Origin: Bombus terrestris
Taxonomy: Eukaryota > Arthropoda > Insecta > Hymenoptera > Apidae
Assembly: GCF_910591885.1 (NCBI RefSeq)
Contig: NC_063275.1
Coordinates: 6,250,501 to 6,314,500 of the forward strand
DNA: 64,000 nucleotides
Direction of reading: 5' to 3'
The translations under genes were made by a program, and so were the position numbers. Under the pieces are notes generated by a model that saw only the letters and a program-made list of their open reading frames with translations, was not told where the DNA came from and did no database searches. Position 1 is the first letter of the stretch; each line of letters begins with the position of its first letter. This document shows positions 23,089-35,875 of this stretch, piece after piece.

Positions 23089-25952
23089 TAATAGTTCGAC
23101 GAAGTACAGTGCAACGTGAGTACCAGTATCGCTGAGAAAACTTGGAAATAACCGGAACTAAATGTAAGGAAATATAAAGTATATGTATAACCAGGAAGTT
23201 GAAACTAATGAAAATATATGTTAGGAATTATATAGAATGTGTGTAGCATAAAATTGTAATCGTTGCTCGCTCCGCACGCTCGTAAAAAAATGGTCCAACC
23301 TCACAACCGATCCGGCTCGCTCGCAAATTTGGAGTAAATCGCCTCCATATCGAAGGACGAACGCAGGTGGGATAGGTTTTAGGTTAGGCTATAGTTTTTC
23401 GAGCGAGCGCAGCGAGCGAGAAATGCTTAAACGTGCGTCACAAACCAATTGATTAGCACGTAGGTGCACAGAAATATTTGCACCAGCCCGAGGAGCCGGA
23501 AGCTTTTATCGAATTGCTCACTGAGCAAAGTTTACATGTTATCAATTGTTTTACACAAAGAGTAATAGTTCGACGAAGTACAGTGCAACGTGAGTACCAG
23601 TATCGCTGAGAAAACTTGGAACTAACCGGAACTAAATGTAAGGAAATATAAAGTATATGTATAACCAGGAAGTTGAAACTAATGAAAATATATGTTAGGA
23701 ACTATGAAGTATGTGTGTAGCATGAAAATTGTAATCGTTGCTTGCTCGCAGCGTGCGCTCGTAAAAATCTAGTCCAACCTCACAACCGATGCGGCTCGCT
23801 CTCAAATTTGAAGTAAATCGCCTTCTTATCGAAGGTCGAACGCCAGTGGGATTGGTTTTAGGTTAGGCTATAGTTTTTCGAGCGAGCGCAGCGAGCGAGC
23901 AATGCGTAAACGTGCGTCACAAACCAATTGATTAGCACGTAGGTACACAGAAATATTTGCACCTGCCCGAGGAGCCGGAAGCTTTTATCGAATTGCTCAC
24001 TGAGCAAAGTTTACATGTTATCAATTGTTTTACACAAAGAGTAATAGTTCGACGAAGTACATTGCAACGTGAGTACCAGTATCGCTGAGAAAACTTGGAA
24101 CTAACCGGAACTAAATGTAAGGAAATATAAAGTATATGTATAACCAGGAAGTTGAAACTAATGAAAATATATGTTAGGAACTATGAAGTATGTGTGTAGC
24201 ATGAAAATTGTAATCGTTGCTTGCTCGCAGCGTGCGCTCGTAAAAATCTAGTCCAACCTCACAACCGATCCGGCTCGCTCTCAAATTTGAAGTAAATCGC
24301 CTTCTTATCGAAGGTCGAACGCCAGTGGGATTGGTTTTATGTTAGGCTATAGTTTTTCGAGCGAGCGCAGCGAGCGAGCAATGCGTAAACGTGCGTCACA
24401 AACCAATTGATTGGCACGAAGGTACATAGAAATATTTGCACCAGCCCGAAGAGCCGGAAGCTTTTATCGAATTGCTCACTGAGCAAAGGTTACATGTTAT
24501 CAATAGTTTTACACAAAGAGTAATAGTTCGACGAAGTACAGTGCAACGTGAGTACCAGTATCGCTGAGAAAACTTGGAAATAACCGGAACTAAATGTAAG
24601 GAAATATAAAGTATATGTATAACCAGGAAGTTGAAACTAATGAAAATATATGTTAGGAATTATATAGAATGTGTGTAGCATAAAATTGTAATCGTTGCTC
24701 GCTCCGCACGCTCGTAAAAAAATGGTCCAACCTCACAACCGATCCGGCTCGCTCGCAAATTTGGAGTAAATCGCCTCCATATCGAAGGACGAACGCAGGT
24801 GGGATAGGTTTTAGGTTAGGCTATAGTTTTTCGAGCGAGCGCAGCGAGCGAGAAATGCTTAAACGTGCGTCACAAACCAATTGATTAGCACGTAGGTGCA
24901 CAGAAATATTTGCACCAGCCCGAGGAGCCGGAAGCTTTTATCGAATTGCTCACTGAGCAAAGTTTACATGTTATCAATTGTTTTACACAAAGAGTAATAG
25001 TTCGACGAAGTACAGTGCAACGTGAGTACCAGTATCGCTGAGAAAACTTGGAACTAACCGGAACTAAATGTAAGGAAATATAAAGTATATGTATAACCAG
25101 GAAGTTGAAACTAATGAAAATATATGTTAGGAACTATGAAGTATGTGTGTAGCATGAAAATTGTAATCGTTGCTTGCTCGCAGCGTGCGCTCGTAAAAAT
25201 CTAGTCCAACCTCACAACCGATGCGGCTCGCTCTCAAATTTGAAGTAAATCGCCTTCTTATCGAAGGTCGAACGCCAGTGGGATTGGTTTTAGGTTAGGC
25301 TATAGTTTTTCGAGCGAGCGCAGCGAGCGAGCAATGCGTAAACGTGCGTCACAAACCAATTGATTAGCACGTAGGTACACAGAAATATTTGCACCTGCCC
25401 GAGGAGCCGGAAGCTTTTATCGAATTGCTCACTGAGCAAAGTTTACATGTTATCAATTGTTTTACACAAAGAGTAATAGTTCGACGAAGTACATTGCAAC
25501 GTGAGTACCAGTATCGCTGAGAAAACTTGGAACTAACCGGAACTAAATGTAAGGAAATATAAAGTATATGTATAACCAGGAAGTTGAAACTAATGAAAAT
25601 ATATGTTAGGAACTATGAAGTATGTGTGTAGCATGAAAATTGTAATCGTTGCTTGCTCGCAGCGTGCGCTCGTAAAAATCTAGTCCAACCTCACAACCGA
25701 TCCGGCTCGCTCTCAAATTTGAAGTAAATCGCCTTCTTATCGAAGGTCGAACGCCAGTGGGATTGGTTTTAGGTTAGGCTATAGTTTTTCGAGCGAGCGC
25801 AGCGAGCGAGCAATGCGTAAACGTGCGTCACAAACCAATTGATTGGCACGAAGGTACATAGAAATATTTGCACCAGCCCGGGGAGCCGGAAGCTTTTATC
25901 GAATTGCTCACTGAGCAAAGTTTACATGTTATCAATTGTTTTACACAAAGAG
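23089..25952 (+). repeat. Tandem duplication of a B-A-A trimer (1,432 bp)
   Basis: Starts 23089 B, 23563 A-x, 24042 A-z, then 24521 B, 24995 A-x, 25474 A-z. Shared marks are GGGATAGG and GAAATGCTTAAACG in the B units and GATCCGGCTCGCTCTC in the third units. The third unit of copy 1 is a mosaic ending GAAGAGCC and CAAAGGTTAC, like the A-y unit at 22610, which places the exchange that made the duplication within it. Confidence 0.92.
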
Positions 25953-26909
25953 TAATAGTTCGACGAAGTACATTGCAACGTGAGTACCAGTATCGCTGAG
26001 AAAACTTGGAACTAACCGGAACTAAATGTAAGGAAATATAAAGTATATGTATAACCAGGAAGTTGAAACTAATGAAAATATATGTTAGGAACTATGAAGT
26101 ATGTGTGTAGCATGAAAATTGTAATCGTTGCTTGCTCGCAGCGTGCGCTCGTAAAAATCTAGTCCAACCTCACAACCGATCCGGCTCGCTCGCAAATTTG
26201 AAGTAAATCGCCTTCTTATCGAAGGTCAAACGCCAGTGGGATTGGTTTTAGGTTAGGCTATAGTTTTTCGAGCGAGCGCAGCGAGCGAGCAATGCGTAAA
26301 CGTGCGTCACAAACCAATTGATTGGCACGAAGGTACATAGAAATATTTGCACCAGCCCGGGGAGCCGGAAGCTTTTATCGAATTGCTCACTGAGCAAAGT
26401 TTACATGTTATCAATAATTTACACAAAGAGTAATAGTTCGACGAAGTACAGTGCAACGTGAGTACCAGTATCGCTGAGAAAACTTGGAAATAACCGGAAC
26501 TAAATGTAAGGAAATATAAAGTCTATGTATATCCAGGAAGTTGAAACTAATGAAAATATATGTTAGGAACTATGAAGTATGTGTGTAGCATGAAAATTGT
26601 AATCGTTGCTTGCTCGCAGCGTGCGCTCGTAAAAATCTAGTCCAACCTCACAACCGATGCGGCTCGCTCTCAAATTTGAAGTAAATCGCCTCCATATCGA
26701 AGGACGAACGCAGGTGGGATTGGTTTTAGGTTAGGCTATAGTGTTTCGAGCGAGCGCAGCGAGCGAGCAATGCGTTTACGTGCGTCACAAACAAATTGAT
26801 TAGCACGTAGGTACACAGAAATATTTGCACCTGCCCGAGGAGCCGGAAGCTTTTATCGAATTGCTCACTGAGCAAAGTTTACATGTTATCAATAGTTTTA
26901 CACAAGGAG
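25953..26909 (+). repeat. 478-bp A-z unit and TTTACG-marked A unit (second copy)
   Basis: Starts 25953 and 26431. Same marks as 12874-13830: CAATAATTTACAC, TCTATGTATATCC, GTGTTTCGAG, GCGTTTACG. The first unit here has the full B-type GATCCGGCTCGCTCGC and GGTCAAACGCC, not seen in the other copies. Confidence 0.92.
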
Positions 26910-27580
26910 TAATAGTTCGGCGAAGTACAGTGCAACGTGAGTACCAGTATCGCTCAGAAAACTTGGAAATAACCGGAACTAAATGTAAGGAAATATAAAG
27001 TATATGTATAACCAGGAAGTTGAAACTAATGAAAATATATGTTAGGAAATATATAGAATGTGTGTAGCATAAAATTGTAATCGTTGCTCGCTCCGCACGC
27101 TCGTAAAAAAATAGTCCAACCTCACAACCGACTCGGCACGCTCATAAATTTGAAGTAAATCGCCTCCATATCGAAAATCGAAAGCAAGATGGATTGGTTT
27201 TAGGGTAGGCTATGAAACTAATGAAAATATATGTTAGGAACGATGAAATATGTGTGTAGCATGAAAATTGTAATCGTTGCTTGCTCGCAGCGTGCGCTCG
27301 TAAAAATCTAGTCCAACCTCACAACCGATGCGGCTCGCTCTCAAATTTGAAGTAAATCGCCTTCTAATCGAAGGTCGAACGCCAGTGGGATTGGTTTTAG
27401 GTTAGGCTATAGTTTTTCGAGCGAGCGCAGCGAGCGAGCAATGCGTAAACGTGCATCACAAACCAATTGATTAGCACGTAGGTACACAGAAATATATGCA
27501 CCTGCCCGAGGAGCCGGAAGCTTTTATCGAATTGCTCACTGAGCAATGTTTACATGTTATCAATAGTTTTACACAAAGAG
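26910..27580 (+). repeat. Fused 671-bp unit, copy 2
   Basis: Same length and same junction (GGTAGGCTAT to GAAACTAATG near 27213) as copy 1, 13,079 bp away. It shares GGAACGATGAAATATG with copies 1 and 3, placing it in that lineage. Confidence 0.95.
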
Positions 27581-28529
27581 TAATAGTTCGGCGAAGTACA
27601 GTGCAACGTGAGTACCAGTATTGCTGAGAAAACTTGGAAATAACAGGAACTATATGTAAGGAAATATAAAGTATATGTATAACCAGGAAGTTGAAACTAA
27701 TGAAAATATATGTTAGGAATTATAAAGAATGTGTGTAGCATAGAATTGTAATCGTTGCTCGCTCCGCTCGCTCATAAAAAGATAGTCCAACCTCACAACC
27801 GATGCAGCTCGCTCTCAAATTTGAAGTAAATCGCCCTCTTATCGAAGGTCGAACGCCAGTGGGATTGGTTTTATGTTAGGCTATAGTTTTTCGAGCGAGC
27901 GCAGCGAGCGAGCAATGCCTAAACGTGCGTCTCAATCCAATTCATTGGCACGTAGGCACATAGAAATAATTGCACCTGCCCGAAGAGCCGGAAGCTTTTA
28001 TCGAATTGCTCGCGGAGCAAAGTTTACATGTTATCAATAGTTTTACACAAAGAGTAATAGTTCGACGAAGTACAGTGCAACGTGAGTACCAGTATCGCTG
28101 AGAAAACTTGGAAATAACCGGAACTAAATGTAAGGAAATATAAAGTATATGTATAACCAGGAAGTTGAAACTAATGAAAATATATGTTAGGAATTCTATA
28201 GAATGTGTGTAGCATAAACTTGTAATCGTTGCTCGCTCCGCGCGCTCGTAAAAAAATGGTCCAACCTCACAACCGATGCGGCTCGCTCTCAAATTTGAAG
28301 TAAATCGCCTTCTTATCGAACGTCGAACGCCAGTGGGATTGGTTTTATGTTAGGCTATAGTTTTTCGAGCGAGCGCAGCGAGCAAGCAATGCCTAAACGT
28401 GCGTCTCAATCCAATTCATTGGCACGTAGGCACATACAAAATAATTGCACCTGCCCGAAGAGCCGGAAGCTTTTATCGAATTGCTCACTGAGCAAAGTTT
28501 ACATGTTATCAATAGTTTTACACAAAGAG
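27581..28529 (+). repeat. B-prime and B-double-prime units (second copy)
   Basis: Starts 27581 and 28055, 474 and 475 bp, as after copy 1. GATGCAGCTCG is private to this copy. CCGCGCGCTCG in the first arm of the second unit is shared with the copy at 35401 but not with that at 14976. Confidence 0.9.
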
Positions 28530-31500
28530 TAATAGTTCGACGAAGTACAGTGCAACGTGGGTACCAGTATCGCTGAGAAAACTTGGAAATAACCGGAACT
28601 AAATGTAAGGAAATATAAAGTATATGTATAACCAGGAAGTTGAAACTAATGAAAATATATGTTAGGAACTATGAAGTATGTGTGTAGCATAAAATTGTAA
28701 TCGTTGCTCGCTCCGCACGCTCGTAAAAAAATGGTCCAACCTCACAACCGATCCGGCTCTCTCGCAAATTTGAAGTAAATCGCCTCCATATCGAAGGACG
28801 AACGCAGGTGGGATTGGCTTTAGGTTAGGCTATAGTTTTTCGAGCGAGCGCAGCGAGCGAGCAATGCGTAAACGTGCGTCACAAACCAATTGATTAGCAC
28901 GTAGGTACACAGAAATATTTGCACCAGCCCGAGGAGCCGGAAGCTTTTATCGAATTGCTCACTGAGCAAAGTTTACATGTTATCAATTGTTTTACACAAA
29001 GAGTAATAGTTCGACGAAGTACAGTGCAACGTGAGTACCAGTATCGCTGAGAAAACTTGGAACTAACCGGAACTAAATGTAAGGAAATATAAAGTATATG
29101 TATAACCAGGAAGTTGAAACTAATGAAAATATATGTTAGGAACTATGAAGTATGTGTGTAGCATGAAAATTGTAATCGTTGCTTGCTCGCAGCGTGCGCT
29201 CGTAAAAATCTAGTCCAACCTCACAACCGATGCGGCTCGCTCTCAAATTTGAAGTAAATCGCCTTCTTATCGAAGGTCGAACGCCAGTGGGATTGGTTTT
29301 AGGTTAGGCTATAGTTTTTCGAGCGAGCGCAGCGAGCGAGCAATGCCTAAACGTGCGTCTCAATCCAATTCATTGGCACGTGGGCACATAGAAATAATTG
29401 CACCTGCCCGAAGAGCCGGAAGCTTTATCGAATTGCTCACTGAGCAAAGTTTACATGTTATCAATAGTTTTACACAAAGAGTAATAGTTCGACGAAGTAC
29501 AGTGCAACGTGAGTACCAGTATCGCTGAGAAAACTTGGAAGTAACCGGAACTAAATGTAAGGAAATATAAAGTATATGTATAACCAGGAAGTTGAAACTA
29601 ATGAAAATATATGTTAGGAATTATATAGAATGTGTGTAGCATAAAATTGTAATCGTTGCTCGCTCCGCACGCTCGTAAAAAAATGGTCCAACCTCACAAC
29701 CGATCCGGCTCGCTCGCAAATTTGGAGTAAATCGCCTCCATATCGAAGGACGAACGCAGGTGGGATTGGTTTTAGGTTAGGCTATAGTTTTTCGAGCGAG
29801 CGCAGCGAGCGAGAAATGCGTAAACGTGCGTCACAAACCAATTGATTAGCACGTAGGTGCACAGAAATATTTGCACCAGCCCGAGGAGCCGGAAGCTTTT
29901 ATCGAATTGCTCACTGAGCAAAGTTTACATGTTATCAATTGTTTTACACAAAGAGTAATAGTTCGACGAAGTACAGTGCAACGTGAGTACCAGTATCGCT
30001 GAGAAAACTTGGAACTAACCGGAACTAAATGTAAGGAAATATAAAGTATATGTATAACCAGGAAGTTGAAACTAATGAAAATATATGTTAGGAACTATGA
30101 AGTATGTGTGTAGCATTAAAATTGTAATCGTTGCTTGCTCGCAGCGTGCGCTCGTAAAAATCTAGTCCAACCTCACAACCGATGCGGCTCGCTCTCAAAT
30201 TTGAAGTAAATCGCCTTCTTATCGAAGGTCGGACGCCAGTGGGATTGGTTTTAGGTTAGGCTATAGTTTTTCGAGCGAGCGCAGCGAGCGAGCAATGCGT
30301 AAACGTGCGTCACAAACCAATTGATTGGCACGAAGGTACATAGAAATATTTGCACCAGCCCGAGGAGCCGGAAGCTTTTATCGAATTGTTCACTGAGCAA
30401 AGTTTAAATGTTATCAATAGTTTTACACAAAGAGTAATAGTTCGACGAAGTACAGTGCAACGTGAGTACCAGTATCGCTGAGAAAACTTGGAACTAACCG
30501 GAACTAAATGTAAGGAAATATAAAGTATATGTATAACCAGGAAGTTGAAACTAATGAAAATATATGTTAGGAACTATGAAGTATGTGTGTAGCATGAAAA
30601 TTGTAATCGTTGCTTGCTCGCAGCGTGAGCTCGTAAAAATCTAGTCCAACCTCACAACCGATGCGGCTCGCTCTCAAATTTGAAGTAAATCGCCTTCTTA
30701 TCGAAGGTCGAACGCCAGTGGGATTGGTTTAATGTTAGGCTATAGTTTTTCGAGCGAGCGCAGCGAGCGAGCAATGCCTAAACGTGCGTCTCAATCCAAT
30801 TCATTGGCACGTAGGCACATAGAAATACTTGCACCTGCCCGAAGAGCCGGAAGCTTTTATCGAATTGCTCACTGAGCAAAGTTTACATGTTATCAATAGT
30901 TTTACACAAAGAGTAATAGTTCGACGAAGTACAGTGCAACGTGAGTACCAGTATCGCTGAGAAAACTTGGAAATAACCGGAACTAAATGTAAGGAAATAT
31001 AAAGTATATGTATAACCAGGAAGTTGAAACTAATGAAAATATATGTTAGGAATTATATAGAATGTGTGTAGCATAAAATTGTAATCGTTGCTCGCTCCGC
31101 ACGCTCGTAAAAAAATGGTCCAACCTCACAACCGATCCGGCTCGCTCGCAAATTTGAAGTAAATCGCCTCCATATCGAAGGACGAACGCAGGTGGGATTG
31201 GTTTTAGGTTAGGCTATAGTTTTTCGAGCGAGCGCAGCGAGCGAGCAATGCGTAAACGTGCGTCACAAACCAATTGATTAGCACGTAGGTACACAGAAAT
31301 ATTTGCACCTGCCCGAGGAGCCGGAAGCTTTTATCGAATTGCTCACTGAGCAAAGTTTACATGTTATCAATTGTTTTACACAAAGAGTAATAGTTCGACG
31401 AAGTACAGTGCAACGTGAGTACCAGTATCGCTGAGAAAACTTGGAACTAACCGGAACTAAATGTAAGGAAATATAAAGTATATGTATAACCAGGAAGTTG

Positions 31501-33298
31501 AAACTAATGAAAATATATGTTAGGAACTATGAAGTATGTGTGTAGCATGAAAATTGTAATCGTTGCTTGCTCGCAGCGTGCGCTCGTAAAAATCTAGTCC
31601 AACCTCACAACCGATGCGGCTCGCTCTCAAATTTGAAGTAAATCGCCTTCTTATCGAAGGTCGAACGCCAGTGGGATTGGTTTTAGGTTAGGCTATAGTT
31701 TTTCGAGCGAGCGCAGCGAGCGAGCAATGCGTAAACGTGCGTCACAAACCAATTGATTGGCACGAAGGTACATAGAAATATTTGCACCAGCCCGAGGAGC
31801 CGGAAGCTTTTATCGAATTGTTCACTGAGCAAAGTTTACATGTTATCAATAGTTTTACACAAAGAGTAATAGTTCGACGAAGTACAGTGCAACGTGAGTA
31901 CCAGTATCGCTGAGAAAACGTGGAACTAACCGGAACTAAATGTAAGGAAATATAAAGTATATGTATAACCAGGAAGTTGAAACTAATGAAAATATATGTT
32001 AGGAACTATGAAGTATGTGTGTAGCATGAAAATTGTAATCGTTGCTTGCTCGCAGCGTGCGCTCGTAAAAATCTAGTCCAACCTCACAACCGATGCGGCT
32101 GGCTCTCAAATTTGAAGTAAATCGCCTTCTTATCGAAGGTCGAACGCCAGTGGGATTGGTTTTATGTTAGGCTATAGTTTTTCGAGCGAGCGCAGCGAGC
32201 GAGCAGTGCCTAAACGTGCGTCTCAATCCAATTCATTGGCACGTAGGCACATAGAAATAATTGCCCCTGCCCGAAGAGCCGGAAGCTTTTATCGAATTGC
32301 TCACTGAGCAAAGGTTACATGTTATCAATAGTTTTACACAAAGAGTAATAGTTCGACGAAGTACAGTGCAACGTGAGTACCAGTATCGCTGAGAAAACTT
32401 GGAAATAACCGGAACTAAATGTAAGGAAATATAAAGTATATGTATAACCAGGAAGTTGAAACTAATGAAAATATATGTTAGGAATTATATAGAATGTGTG
32501 TAGCATAAAATTGTAATCGTTGCTCGCTCCGCACGCTCGTAAAAAAATGGTCCAACCTCACAACCGATCCGGCTCGCTCGCAAATTTGGAGTAAATCGCC
32601 TCCATATCGAAGGACGAACGCAGGTGGGATTGGTTTTAGGTTAGGCTATAGTTTTTCGAGCGAGCGCAGCGAGCGAGAAATGCTTAAACGTGCGTCACAA
32701 ACCAATTGATTAGCACGTAGGTGCACAGAAATATTTGCGCCAGCCCGAGGAGCCGGAAGCTTTTATCGAATTGCTCACTGAGCAAAGTTTACATGTTATC
32801 AATTGTTTTACACAAAGAGTAATAGTTCGACGAAGTACAGTGCAACGTGAGTACCAGTATCGCTGAGAAAACTTGGAACTAACCGGAACTAAATGTAAGG
32901 AAATATAAAGTATATGTATAACCAGGAAGTTGAAACTAATGAAAATATATGTTAGGAACTATGAAGTATGTGTGTAGCATGAAAATTGTAATCGTTGCTT
33001 GCTCGCAGCGTGCGCTCGTAAAAATCTAGTCCAACCTCACAACCGATGCGGCTCGCTCTCAAATTTGAAGTAAATCGCCTTCTTATCGAAGGTCGAACGC
33101 CAGTGGGATTGGTTTTAGGTTAGGCTATAGTTTTTCGAGCGAGCGCAGCGAGCGAGCAATGCGTAAACGTGCGTCAAAAACCAATTGATTAGCTCGTAGG
33201 TACACAGAAATATTTGCACCTGCCCGAGGAGCCGGAAGCTTTTATCGAATTGCTCACTGAGCAAAGTTTACATGTTATCAATTGTTTTACACAAAGAG
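28530..33298 (+). repeat. Ten-unit segment after fused copy 2, one dimer short
   Basis: Starts 28530 B, 29004 A-y, 29482 B, 29956 A-z, 30435 A-y, 30914 B, 31388 A-z, 31867 A-y, 32346 B, 32820 A-x. The marks match the segment after copy 1 but the A-B pair bearing CTCACCGAGC and GCAGATGGG is missing, a 953-bp deletion. The unit at 29004 has lost one T (GGAAGCTTTATCG near 29425) and is 478 bp. The last two units match 23089 and 23563 instead. Confidence 0.92.
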
Positions 33299-34255
33299 TA
33301 ATAGTTCGACGAAGTACATTGCAACGTGAGTACCAGTATCGCTGAGAAAACTTGGAACTAACCGGAACTAAATGTAAGGAAATATAAAGTATATGTATAA
33401 CCAGGAAGTTGAAACTAATGAAAATATATGTTAGGAACTATGAAGTATGTGTGTAGCATGAAAATTGTAATCGTTGCTTGCTCGCAGCGTGCGCTCGTAA
33501 AAATCTAGTCCAACCTCACAACCGATCCGGCTCGCTCTCAAATTTGAAGTAAATCGCCTTCTTATCGAAGGTCGAACGCCAGTGGGATTGGTTTTAGGTT
33601 AGGCTATAGTTTTTCGAGCGAGCGCAGCGAGCGAGCAATGCGTAAACGTGCGTCACAAACCAATTGATTGGCACGAAGGTACATAGAAATATTTGCACCA
33701 GCCCGGGGAGCCGGAAGCTTTTATCGAATTGCTCACTGAGCAAAGTTTACATGTTATCAATAATTTACACAAAGAGTAATAGTTCGACGAAGTACAGTGC
33801 AACGTGAGTACCAGTATCGCTGAGAAAACTTGGAAATAACCGGAAGTAAATGTAAGGAAATATAAAGTCTATGTATATCCAGGAAGTTGAAACTAATGAA
33901 AATATATGTTAGGAACTATGAAGTATGTGTGTAGCATGAAAATTGTAATCGTTGCTTGCTCGCAGCGTGCGCTCGTAAAAATCTAGTCCAACCTCACAAC
34001 CGATGCGGCTCGCTCTCAAATTTGAAGTAAATCGCCTCCATATCGAAGGACGAACGCAGGTGGGATTGGTTTTAGGTTAGGCTATAGTGTTTCGAGCGAG
34101 CGCAGCGAGCGAGCAATGCGTTTACGTGCGTCACAAACAAATTGATTAGCACGTAGGTACACAGAAATATTTGCACCTGCCCGAGGAGCCGGAAGCTTTT
34201 ATCGAATTGCTCACTGAGCAAAGTTTACATGTTATCAATAGTTTTACACAAGGAG
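33299..34255 (+). repeat. 478-bp A-z unit and TTTACG-marked A unit (third copy)
   Basis: Starts 33299 and 33777, with the same marks as the pairs at 12874 and 25953. CCGGAAGTAAATG at 33842 is private to this copy. Confidence 0.92.
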
Positions 34256-34926
34256 TAATAGTTCGGCGAAGTACAGTGCAACGTGAGTACCAGTATCGCT
34301 CAGAAAACTTGGAAATAACCGGAACTAAATGTAAGGAAATATAAAGTATATGTATAACCAGGAAGTTGAAACTAATGAAAATATATGTTAGGAAATATAT
34401 AGAATGTGTGTAGCATAAAATTGTAATCGTTGCTCGCTCCGCACGCTCGTAAAAAAATAGTCCAACCTCACAACCGACTCGGCACGCTCATAAATTTGAA
34501 GTAAATCGCCTCCATATCGAAAATCGAAAGCAAGATGGATTGGTTTTAGGGTAGGCTATGAAACTAATGAAAATATATGTTAGGAACGATGAAATATGTG
34601 TGTAGCATGAAAATTGTAATCGTTGCTTGCTCGCAGCGTGCGCTCGTAAAAATCTAGTCCAACCTCACAACCGATGCGGCTCGCTCTCAAATTTGAAGTA
34701 AATCGCCTTCTTATCGAAGGTCGAACGCCAGTGGGATTGGTTTTAGGTTAGGCTATAGTTTTTCGAGCGAGCGCAGCGAGCGAGCAATGCGTAAACGTGC
34801 ATCACAAACCAATTGATTAGCACGTAGGTACACAGAAATATATGCACCTGCCCGAGGAGCCGGAAGCTTTTATCGAATTGCTCACTGAGCAATGTTTACA
34901 TGTTATCAATAGTTTTACACAAAGAG
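34256..34926 (+). repeat. Fused 671-bp unit, copy 3
   Basis: Identical junction near 34559, 7,346 bp after copy 2. It shares GGAACGATG with copies 1 and 2. The right half reads CTTCTTATCG where copies 1 and 2 read CTTCTAATCG. Confidence 0.95.
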
Positions 34927-35875
34927 TAATAGTTCGGCGAAGTACAGTGCAACGTGAGTACCAGTATTGCTGAGAAAACTTGGAAATAACAGGAACTATA
35001 TGTAAGGAAATATAAAGTATATGTATAACCAGGAAGTTGAAACTAATGAAAATATATGTTAGGAATTATAAAGAATGTGTGTAGCATAGAATTGTAATCG
35101 TTGCTCGCTCCGCTCGCTCATAAAAAGATAGTGAAACCTCACAACCGATGCGGCTCGCTCTCAAATTTGAAGTAAATCGCCCTCTTATCGAAGGTCGAAC
35201 GCCAGTGGGATTGGTTTTATGTTAGGCTATAGTTTTTCGAGCGAGCGCAGCGAGCGAGCAATGCCTAAACGTGCGTCTCAATCCAATTCATTGGCACGTA
35301 GGCACATAGAAATAATTGCACCTGCCCGAAGAGCCGGAAGCTTTTATCGAATTGCTCGCGGAGCAAAGTTTACATGTTATCAATAGTTTTACACAAAGAG
35401 TAATAGTTCGACGAAGTACAGTGCAACGTGAGTACCAGTATCGCTGAGAAAACTTGGAAATAACCGGAACTAAATGTAAGGAAATATAAAGTATATGTAT
35501 AACCAGGAAGTTGAAACTAATGAAAATATATGTTAGGAATTCTATAGAATGTGTGTAGCATAAACTTGTAATCGTTGCTCGCTCCGCGCGCTCGTAAAAA
35601 AATGGTCCAACCTCACAACCGATGCGGCTCGCTCTCAAATTTGAAGTAAATCGCCTTCTTATCGAACGTCGAACGCCAGTGGGATTGGTTTTATGTTAGG
35701 CTATAGTTTTTCGAGCGAGCGCAGCGAGCAAGCAATGCCTAAACGTGCGTCTCAATCCAATTCATTGGCACGTAGGCACATACAAAATAATTGCACCTGC
35801 CCGAAGAGCCGGAAGCTTTTATCGAATTGCTCACTGAGCAAAGTTTACATGTTATCAATAGTTTTACACAAAGAG
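34927..35875 (+). repeat. B-prime and B-double-prime units (third copy)
   Basis: Starts 34927 and 35401. Same marks as 27581-28529, including CCGCGCGCTCG. A private change, AGTGAAACC for AGTCCAACC, lies at about 35130. Confidence 0.9.
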
